Shown one piece after another: positions 55,560 through 64,000 of a DNA stretch of 64,000 nucleotides. The position numbers and the translations under genes are program-made. The notes beneath the pieces are model-generated. The model worked only from the letters and a program-made list of their open reading frames with translations, did not search any database and was not told the DNA's origin. Each line of letters starts with the position of its first letter. The stretch's first letter is position 1. This DNA is from Benincasa hispida (lineage: Eukaryota > Streptophyta > Magnoliopsida > Cucurbitales > Cucurbitaceae): positions 42,108,762-42,172,761 of the forward strand of contig NC_052349.1 of assembly GCF_009727055.1 (NCBI RefSeq), written 5' to 3'.

Positions 55560-56160
55560 TCTAACAAAATTCAATGTTAAAAGAGATGAGAACAAAGGCG
55601 CGTGAGAGCAACGTCCAAAAGAGATGGTCGTTAGAACGTAAAAACTGGTTTCGATAATCTTTTTTTTTTTTTTTTTCTTTTTTGAACTCTCTAAATTGCC
55701 CTCGCCCGACGCGCCACAGATAACGAAACTCAGCAAGCAAGTGGCATAGAAGATCAGGAGGGCAAGATAGTAATTACAATAAAATACTCTAGAAGCTGAC
55801 AGGTGGAAATAAAAGAGAAAGAGGACAACATGCAAAAAAATCCAAAAGAAAAAACAAAGAAGGCGCGTGGCAACCACGTTCATGCTATCAGAAATAAGGT
55901 CGAATTGCCACATAACGTGGAATAAATTGGGTCCCACAAACCCGGTATTTAAAATTACTCAATAAAATAAATATCTTTTAAAGGTTAGAAAAATCTCCTG
56001 GTTTTCAGGAAGATTACAGAAAAGTGGTTTTGAATTTTTTATTTTCATTTTTTAAATTAAAAAAACCAGGATTGGATGAAAAACCAAAACCGGTAGCTGG
56101 TTTTGTGGGATTTTTCGGGACTGTGGGCGCTTATAGACTAGCCAACGGTTTCGAATTTCC
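55560..56160. promoter_or_regulatory. GC-rich, ACGTGG-rich block upstream of the LBD gene (block 1)
   Basis: Stands out from AT-rich DNA. It has GGCGCGTGAG, CGACGCGCCAC, GGCGCGTGGCAACCACGTTC and CATAACGTGG, then TCCTGGTTTTCAGGAAG, AAAACCGGTAGCTGGTTTT and GTGGGCGCTTATAG. ACGTG cores are the usual binding sites of bZIP and bHLH factors. It lies 1.7-2.3 kb upstream of the LBD start and could be a distal control region, or the promoter of a gene I cannot see. Function is inferred from motif content only. Confidence 0.3.
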
Positions 56161-57767
56161 TTTTTTATTTTTTCTTTTAATTAATTAAAAAAACAAAAGA
56201 GTCGTGTTGCTTTTTCTAATTTCTATTTTTTAATTAATTTCCAATTTATCATCAAAATATTATCATTATTTCTCTTAGCAATAGTTTCGGATTTTGTTAA
56301 TTCTGGCGTTCACGTGAACACGCTTAACAAAGACACCATTTTTTTCTTTAATGAATTTTAAAATGATATTTCTAATTTTGTGTTTGGTAAATTTTGGAGG
56401 GAATCTTTCGATGTTAAATTGTATTTATTAATAAACCTAGATATTTTCTTTTTTATTATTATTATTATTTTTTGCTTACTCATTTGTTGATAAGGTTTTG
56501 CCATTTTAAAATAAATTAAATTAAAAAGTCTATGGTTGTGCATAGACTAAGAATATCAGTTGATGCACAATCTAACTATAGTAGAAAAGTTTGGTTGACA
56601 TTTTTTGGTTGATTATTGTTATATTTGTAAGAGTTGAACATTAACATGAAAGAGTAAATAAACATTATCATTAAAAATGTTACAAAAGTTAAGGAATAAA
56701 ATTTCACTAAATATAATTTAAACAGTTTTTTTCATTTTCTTACAATTTTTTAAATATGTATTTTCGATGAATATTTTCGTCAATATTTTTATAAAACCAG
56801 AGAGGTTAACATTTTCATCCACATTATTTTTAAATCTTGAAATTCAACTCTAATTTACAGTAAATATTAAAAAAAACACTAATCTTATAAATTGATTGGA
56901 GATTTTTACTTATAGTAAAAAATTCGATAAAACTAACTCTTAAAAATTTTCAACATCCATATAATATATAACAGAAATTTATGTGTCAAAAAGAGTTTAG
57001 CTCAACCAACATCAATGTTGGCTTAGAACCAAAAACTATGTGGTTCAAAATCTCCCATCCCATTATATAAAAAATTTAAAAAAAATAAACTCAACTTTAG
57101 CTTTTTTTTTAACAGAAAATAAAATAATTAAAAATGACTCAAATTTACCTATATTCTTTCTTTTAAAAAAACCTCTTTACGGATACAAATAAAAATCACT
57201 GATATCCCAAATTTTGGTTAAGTATTTTTTAAATTTCATAATTAAAGATCGAAGAAAACTCTTTTTTTTTTTTTTTCCAAAGGTAATAGTCTGTTTCTTT
57301 TCAAATAATAATAATAGATTGTCAAAAAGAGAGAAGAAGAGATTGAAGAAAACTTATTTAGTTCTTAAACAATCTCTCTCTTACAAACTGAAACAATCAT
57401 TTTAAACATAGATATCATTGACTTATACAATTTTTTTTATATATGAAATTAAAATAAAATAATGTGTATGTGAATACATGAATAAAAATGTGATTAATTC
57501 GTAAATCAACAGAAAATGTCCATGCAAAACTAAATCATCATTTGATAATAATACATATGAGTATGATTTTCTAACCATAAATTATTGTCCTAATTCAAAA
57601 ACTAATGCCACAACTTTAATTTTGAAGTGGGAGAATCCAAAGCATGTGTTGGTAGTAGGAAAGAAGAAACGAAGAAACCCTACAAAATATTGTGGATATT
57701 AAGGTTATAATATCGATGAATACCGGAAAAAATGAAAAAAAAAAAAATTATTTTTTTTATCTAGTTT
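56161..57767. other. AT-rich intergenic, no gene seen
   Basis: Long A and T runs and no open frame of note. Confidence 0.5.
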
Positions 57768-58306
57768 CTATTTGGTCCCTAAGATTCAAAATATTACACA
57801 CATTTAGTTCTTAAACTTTAAGTTTGGTTTCAATTAAGTTCCCTATATTTCAAAATATTACAATTTAATGCTTATATTTCAAAAATATTACAACTTTACG
57901 GTAAAATTGAGTTTTATTTCAATTTGATCCATAGGTTTCAAAATTTACCCTTTAACCTCGACATTTTAATTAAATATTCATTTTTCATGGTTAATATCTA
58001 TGGATTAATTTTAAATGATTATTAAGTAAAATTTTAAATAAAATTTTTACAGGAATGAAAAATATTAAAACTTTATTAACTATAATTCTTTTAATCCTTT
58101 TAAAGTAATTATTTATAGATATTCACTCTAAAAATGAAAAGTGGGTATTTAGTAAAAGTCAAGATTAAAAGTATAAATATCAAACTATAGAGACGAAATT
58201 GAAATTAAACTCAAATCTCAAGGGTAAGATAGTAACATTTTGAAACTTAAGGACTAAATTGAAATTAAACTCAAAAGTTAAGTATTAAATGTGTGTAATA
58301 TATATT
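57768..58306. mobile_element. Mutator-style miniature inverted-repeat element, about 540 bp
   Basis: ATTTGGTCCCTAAGATTCAA and TATTACACACATTTAGTTCT on the left are matched inverted on the right by AGTATTAAATGTGTGTAATA and AACTTAAGGACTAAATTGAA. The arms exceed 100 bp but are not fully paired. The outermost ends and target duplication are not resolved. Confidence 0.6.
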
Positions 58307-58779
58307 TTAACAACCATGTTTCCAATTTAAATTTAGTAGAGCATAATTTTTTTTTTTTAAAAAAAAAAAAGTTCTAGAAGATGTTTGTTAGGTTGATTTG
58401 AAAACAAAGAATTCTCCATATATCTCTATAATGATATGATATTGTTTACTTCGACCATAAACCTCCATGTCTTTGTTTTTTGTTTCACCTGGAAATACTT
58501 CACTTCTAGCAAATGTGTAACTCTGGTTGTATTCCCAACCGGATACCTATATTTGGTAAGATAAGTAATTTAAAAATTGAAACCCAATTTAGAGCGTTTG
58601 GATGGACTTAAGAAAAAAATGATTTTCAAAAAACTCACTTTTATTTAAACACTTTTGTTAAAAATTGATTAAAATATACTTGAAAAACTATTTTGAGTGG
58701 TTGTCAAACACTCTGTCTTCTTTTAAAATGACTTGTTTTAAATACTTGAAAATACTTTTTTAAAAATGATGTGTTATGA

Positions 58780-58930
58780 TATATTTTTTTTTAGGCTCTT
58801 TCAAATATAGGAATATGAGTCAATTGATTTATAAATATAGAAAATTTTATTGTCTATCACTTTTCACCACGGATAGACAACGATATTTTACTATATTTAA
58901 AAATATTTTTAGTAGTTTTCCTATATAAAC
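58780..58930. repeat. Dispersed repeat with GTCTATCAC / GGATAGAC inverted pair
   Basis: TTGTCTATCACTTTTCACCA and GGATAGACAACGATATTTTA form a short hairpin within text related to 26410-26530. It looks like a dispersed repeat family of this genome. Confidence 0.4.
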
Positions 58931-59194
58931 ATAAATCAAATATATTTATTAACAATTTTTAACAAAAACAAAAACATGACCAAAACAAATTGAATTATAA
59001 AATATTATTATATTAATAAAATAAAATAATATTGCTATGAGTAATATTAGAATAAATTGATATCATAGTAGAACCTAGGGTTATAGTTATTATAATTGAA
59101 ATGATATTAAAAGAGGTAAGTTGACTTTTCCTTAGAAGCTTCACCTATCAACTTATGAAAAAAAAAAAAAAAAAAAAAAACTATTCAATCTTGT

Positions 59195-59650
59195 ATGAAT
59201 TTTAGCATCGATAAATGTAATAAATATACACAATTAGCATCTATATACTACATCTGGCAGGAACGTAATCGGCAGCTGCATGGAGGTCGACCGAGGTCGG
59301 TGTCTGCTCTGGTTCACCTTATGGCTCTACGGTTCGTGCTCGTGCTACTTCCTGACGGATTGACCTTATTGGTCTTATCTAGTGTGTGTACGGATGTTTT
59401 TTCCTTTTGAACTTCACATTGTTCTCTGTTTTGTTGTAGCTCATAGTTTGTTGGGTTTTGGATTCTTTTCTCTATTTTCTTCCGGGTGGTTTGCGAGTTT
59501 GCATTTATGTGTTGGTTTTGTTCTGATCTTATCCTGTTGGCCTTGTTTTGTTTTGTTGTCCTGTCTTTACTCGTATTTTGTTGTTTTGATGCCTTGATCC
59601 CGGCCTGTGGAATCCTCTTGTTGTTATATAATAATATCACCTATTCTAAA
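59195..59650 (+). pseudogene. 5'-truncated LINE 3' end
   Basis: The frame from 59195 gives QLASIYYIWQERNRQLHGG followed by RPRSVSALVHLMALR. This resembles the last segment of plant LINE ORF2 after the zf-RVT domain (YxIWxERNxRxH). It stops at 59410 and is followed by a T/G-rich 3' tail (GTTGGGTTTTGGATTC, then GGCCTGTGGAATCC) and TTATATAATAATATC plus a short A run at 59649-59656. A 23-base A tract lies just before it (59158-59180). GC content of 59260-59370 is well above the flanks. Only the tail of the element is present. Confidence 0.65.
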
Positions 59651-60112
59651 AAAAATATTATATACAAAAGACTGAACTTTTGTTATTTAATTCAATTATG
59701 TTTTTACACTTTAAAATTGTATTAAATAAATTAAAATAAACCCCAAAAGAAAGTTGCAACTAAATTAAATCAAATAAATTGAAACAAACAAACAAACCGT
59801 CGAATTTGTATAATTTAATATTTATTTAATATCATGACATTAATAACATGGAATTAATAAATGATCAACAAAAAAACAAAAATGTTTAATTAGTATAGAT
59901 CTCTCCTGATTTATCCACCATCAACTTATTTGATTGTTTGAAAAGTCTTTTTTAATGCTCATGGATTTTAAATATTTTAAATGTATTGGACATATAAAAT
60001 AATGCAAAACAATTAAGTAAATATACATATTGATGTGTTAAACAAATTAATGTACTTGCCGTAAAAACAGTAATAGAAGTTCCCAATATTTACCGAAAGT
60101 TTAAACGAAAAT

Positions 60113-60493
60113 AGGTTAAATCATGCATAATATTCTAAACTTTAGAGGATATTTTATTTATACCTCTAAATTTTAAAATTGTTATTTTTATCTTTAACTT
60201 TTAAATTCATTTAAAAAAACGTGGGAGAGTTAATTTTCCTCTTATCGTAACGATATAATTGAAACCAATAATATCATATATATATACTTTCTAATTTATA
60301 CACATTTATTGTCACATTAATTTTCATCGTCATTCATTTTAACTAAAAGTTTATATTTTAAAACAATTTCAACATTTAAGGGCATCATTCTTTAAAACAA
60401 GTTTCAATTTTTAAACTTAAAAAAAAAAAAAAAAATCAAAGTTTAATTGAAACATACTCCAAAATTTAGGATATTTTGTTATAATCTATAACG
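60113..60493. repeat. Inverted-repeat miniature element, about 380 bp
   Basis: AGGTTAAATCATGCATAATA and TCTAAACTTTAGAGGATATT on the left are mirrored on the right by CAAAATTTAGGATATTTTGT and TATAATCTATAACG. GGTTAAA ends again suggest the Mutator-like family. Approximate edges. Confidence 0.5.
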
Positions 60494-60961
60494 CCTCAGA
60501 TCACAAGTTTCATATTATGTATGTGGATATTAAATATTTTAGAATTAAATGTCAAAAGTTTAAATGTGTGGGACATTGTCAAAGCGATCATAGCGTATAT
60601 ATGAATGCATAAGCGATAAATCTCTAAATATTTTGTACATTAAAAAAGTGTGTGAAATATTAAGGGCCTATTTGGTTCGCAATTCAACATATTCATTGAG
60701 TCCAGCAAATTATGTTTGAAGACAATCCGAATTATATTTTTGACAATTGTTTTAGAATTCTGTGATCCAAACAGTATAAATTCTAAAAACAACAATTTAA
60801 TGTTTTCATTATATCCAAAATTTGAATTCTAAAATTTAAAATACAGAATCATATTAAATAAAGATTAAAAACATTTAGAAATATAATATGTCATGTTATA
60901 AACTCAATTCATTTTTTAAAAATTAAAATATGTATTATATAGTGTATAATAAATTAAATTA

Positions 60962-61076
60962 GGTTAAATTCCAAATTTGGTCGATAAAGTTTAAACTATG
61001 GGATAAATACTAATTATAACCCATAGTACTTAAATTTTAATTTCCTCCAAACCATAGGGACCAAAATTTGAATTTA
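60962..61076. repeat. Short foldback, about 115 bp
   Basis: GGTTAAATTCCAAATTTGGTC pairs with GGGACCAAAATTTGAATTTA, and within it ACTATGGGATAAATA pairs with TATAACCCATAGT. Confidence 0.6.
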
Positions 61077-62964
61077 TTCTATAAATTATAGGGAAATTTT
61101 TATAAATTATATAATATTACACAATAATAATTATACAATTTTTTACATAAACATGTTTATAAATAAATTAATAATAATTTATTGTCAACTACTATTTAGT
61201 GGAAAACTACATCTAGTTTATGATTATTTAAATTAGAATTAATTTTTAAATTCTGCTACCAAACACATATCTGAAAACATGAAATACAACTCTATTTTCG
61301 TTAATCATTATTTTTAATTTTTTGTTTTTAGATTCTCTACAAAATAGACCCTAAATATTTATGATCCGAATATATATACACATATATTTTATAGAGATAT
61401 AAAATAATTAATGTTTGAAAATCAAATAATCGGTTTGTTTTACTATTTTTTGTAACGAGAATTCTATTTAATGTTTAAATAAATTAATAACTGTAAATAG
61501 GTGAAGTGAATGTGATCATAAATTAAAATTAATGTCATTTAATATATGGTTATATTAACTAATTGATCGACTATTTAATCAATAAATAAATAAATATATG
61601 TTTAGATTAAGACATTAATTAATTAAAAGTGATACGGAAACTTAAATCATTCAATTTAATAAAAAATTTATACCAAAAACTCAATTTAATTAAAAACTTA
61701 TTAAATAGGTACATAATTATTTAAATTTTATTAAGTCTAAATTAAATATTGACATCAATACTTTAAAAAAATCATTATTAATAATTATTTAAAAATATGT
61801 AATATTTGTTTAAAGAAAAATATATAACACAAGTGCTCTCTCAAAACTCATAAAACAATCAACTTAGAAAAGAAAATGATAAACTTTGAAAATAGTTATA
61901 GTAATATTTGGTCCTGTAAATTTAAACCTCCAATCTCAATAATATGAGTATCAATCCATTATTAAGTAGATATTTAACCTACAAATGAGTTTTAACCTAT
62001 AGAAGTTATGCATCTATATAATTATCATATTTATAGTATGATTGATTTTTTAAATATTTATAAGTGGAAAAAAGCATTTATAAATCGTTAAAATGTCAAT
62101 CCAAATGGGTCATAAATTAATGCTTCCTTTAACCATATTTGGATCTCTAATATTTATGTATTTGAAATGGATCTCTAATACTTATGTACTTCTAAAAATT
62201 GCTCTAATTACTAATGTCAATTTACACTTTCAATTGAAAATAGAATCTAGGCTTTTTTATTTTAAAAAATATATATAAATTATTACCGCTTAGAATCAAA
62301 ATTTGAATAAATATATTCCTTTAAAAAATAGCCTTCGTCTATTTTCTTAGTTCATGGGAGAGATATAAATATTTGATTTCTTGATAATATTATATAATTT
62401 AGGTTAATTTAATTATGCTCACATTCGTCAATACTCATATTTTTTTAATTATTATTTTTTTATTAATTATATTTTTGCCAATATGTTGTTATATTTCAAA
62501 TTGAAATCAAATTCATAAATTAATTTTTAGACCAATTTGATATATTTTTTTGTATTTTTTACTTAAATATTTAAAATAAATGAGAAAAATAATAACATAT
62601 TTTGATGATTAATCATAGATGGTAAATCACTCTATATTTCAAAACAAGGATATATAATGATTTGTTAAATAAATCTTGCTACGTCGAACATATATATGAA
62701 TGTACTAAAAACCACGAGTGATGTGATTCGAATTCTCCTACCTTCAACTACATTAAAAAAAAAAAAATCACAAATTTCATCAAAGTTCTATCAATCATTT
62801 TATCTCTAAAATCTTATTAATTTTGTACCATTTCCATATTTTATGAGTTATTAAAAACACATGAATACTTTTTCACAGAATATATTTTTAAAAAACTAAT
62901 TTGATTGAAAAATGAATGTAAAAAAAAAAATGTATTTATTTAATTTAGTTTTAGTAAAATAAGC

Positions 62965-63236
62965 AAGTGGTGGATGGAGCAGGAAAAGGAAGGACACGTG
63001 GCAGAAAAATGGAAGAAGAAGAAAGAAATGTGCCGTTCATGCAGGGGATGTTTCCAGAAAGGTGAAAGTAGAGCGCGTGGAGCTGACGCTCCCAGATTAT
63101 CGTGGAAAAACGTCATCTTAATTGGGCTCCTGGTTTTTGGGAAGTCCAGTTTTGAATACCATTTCCGGTTTTTAGTTTCCGGTTTCCGGTTTTGCTTTGT
63201 GACTATGGGCGCCTCCCTTACCCTAACCTTACCCAA
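62965..63236. promoter_or_regulatory. GC-rich, ACGTGG-rich block (block 2)
   Basis: Contains GGACACGTGGCAGA (a canonical G-box), GAGCGCGTGGAGCTGACG, ATCGTGGAAAAACGTCATC, TCCTGGTTTTTGGGAAG, three TTTCCGGTTT words and CTATGGGCGCCTCCC. The order of landmarks is similar to 55795-56130. No frame here is convincing. It may be the promoter of a gene lying past the right edge. Confidence 0.3.
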
Positions 63237-63816
63237 CTAACAGTACCAACTATTTTTATTCAACTAATCTCTCATTTATATTTTACTCCTTTTTTCCTTT
63301 TTAATTATTATATTTATTATTTATTTGTTTTAAAATTATTTAGCCTTCTTCTCCATTCAATACCAATCATTCATATGTGTCAATTTTGGCCACTTCATTT
63401 AAAATGATAAAAGGGAAAAAAAAAGACATTTCCATCTATAAGGGTGAATATTGTTATCTAAGTACGACTTAAGTTTAATAATCAATAAATGAGTCGAGGA
63501 CAATACCTCAATAAAAATTATTAGGTAAAAAGATTAATTTAAAATCACGTCATTTTCGATAAACGTAATCAATTAATCGTAATATAAAAAGTGGAATTCA
63601 TTTAAATACGTTTTAAAAAATTAATTAATAATATTATGTAAATTATGAATAATAAAAATCTATTATGATTGAACAATTTTAATTATGGCGTAATATGGTC
63701 AAGTAAAAATTAAGACCGTCGATGAGGATTGAGTTTAATGGATTTAGAGTATTTTACAAATGTTTTGAGATGCAACCAATTACATAAGAAAACAATTAAT
63801 TATATAAAATTAAATG

Positions 63817-63847
<31 letters not shown>

Positions 63848-64000
63848 TACCTTTCATCGTGTTGAAAGAAATGATGTATAAAAAACTTAATATTAACAAG
63901 CTTATTACAATTCAACTGGATACAAAGAATCATAGTATAAACACGTAGACATTGTAGACAACAAGAATTTTTAAAAGTAAGTGACATAGAATAAAAATAC
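63237..64000. other. AT-rich end of window, no gene seen
   Basis: Only a (TA)n run at 63819-63843 stands out. Confidence 0.5.
63819..63843. repeat. (TA)n microsatellite
   Basis: About twelve uninterrupted TA units. Confidence 0.9.

Larger units (their letters stand above)
59657..62964. other. AT-rich intergenic, no gene seen
   Basis: Holds two small inverted-repeat elements (60113-60493 and 60962-61076) and otherwise AT-rich DNA without credible coding frames. Confidence 0.5.

Noticed and set aside
55545..55937. 130-residue minus-strand open frame
   Set aside because: It includes a poly-Lys run read from a poly-T tract, has no domain and overlaps the ACGTGG-rich block. Most likely chance.
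62940..63240. Overlapping 98- and 88-residue frames on opposite strands
   Set aside because: They mirror each other over a GC-richer control-like block and have no domain.
1..64000. CRISPR arrays, bacterial operons, phage or defence systems
   Set aside because: Nothing of this kind is visible; intron, LTR and transposon content show plant nuclear DNA. Regular repeats here have no spacer structure.
1..64000. tRNA or rRNA genes
   Set aside because: I looked for B-box-like GGTTCGAATCC text and rRNA landmarks; the primer-site TGGTATCAGAGC hits are tRNA-complementary sites of retrotransposons, not genes.

Overview
The window is AT-rich nuclear DNA from a flowering plant. The evidence is layered LTR retrotransposons of plant Ty1/copia, Ty3/gypsy and Athila type, a CACTA transposon, Mutator-like and hAT-like non-autonomous elements, and one intron-containing gene of the plant-specific LOB-domain (LBD) family. 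Short inverted arrays around TCTATC/GATAGA (26.4 and 58.8 kb) remind me of repeats common in cucurbit genomes, so a cucurbit is possible, but that is a weak inference. Only one intact protein-coding gene is visible. Nearly every other coding stretch is a decayed transposon remnant.

Left block (1-12154): a three-layer nest. A forward Ty3/gypsy-type LTR (LTR-A, ending at 12154) is broken at its TATA box by a Ty1/copia element (Copia-1, 1520-10265, target duplication ATAGG on both sides). The 5' LTR of Copia-1 is itself broken by a reverse-orientation gypsy-type LTR (LTR-B, 1849-5150, flanks CAATC/CAACC). Taking LTR-B out, the 5' LTR pieces sum to 656 bp, the same as the intact 3' LTR. Copia-1 still shows gag, protease, integrase, RT and RNase H, all frameshifted or stopped.

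12.2-28.1 kb: no gene. It holds an Athila-like LTR remnant (14.2-15.6 kb), a minus-strand LINE-type RNase H relic (16.8-17.3 kb), an hAT-like element nested in a Mutator-like terminal-inverted-repeat element (17.4-19.8 kb), a perfect-looking foldback (20.96-21.06 kb) and two adjacent inverted-repeat elements (25.16-27.10 kb).

Central block (about 28.1-48.5 kb): a second nest. An Athila-type gypsy element (LTR, primer site, start of gag at 28.1-30.2 kb; rest of gag, RNase H and integrase at 46.0-48.5 kb) was split inside gag by Copia-2 (30212-45965, flanks CACAT/AACAT). The 5' LTR of Copia-2 was in turn split by a 5.6-kb CACTA element (30749-36303, flanks TGG/TGA). Copia-2 has an unusually long non-coding leader rich in CGATCG-type motifs and a 158-bp repeat.

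48.5-64 kb: a copia RNase H scrap (50.4-50.7 kb), then the one convincing gene, a class II LBD transcription factor of the LBD40/41/42 group on the minus strand (52909-53900, two exons). Its upstream side (54-56.2 kb) contains a TATA box and a GC-rich, ACGTGG-rich block. A similar block recurs at 62.97-63.24 kb. The remainder is AT-rich intergenic DNA with small inverted-repeat elements and a truncated LINE 3' end (59.2-59.65 kb). I see no tRNA, rRNA or CRISPR.
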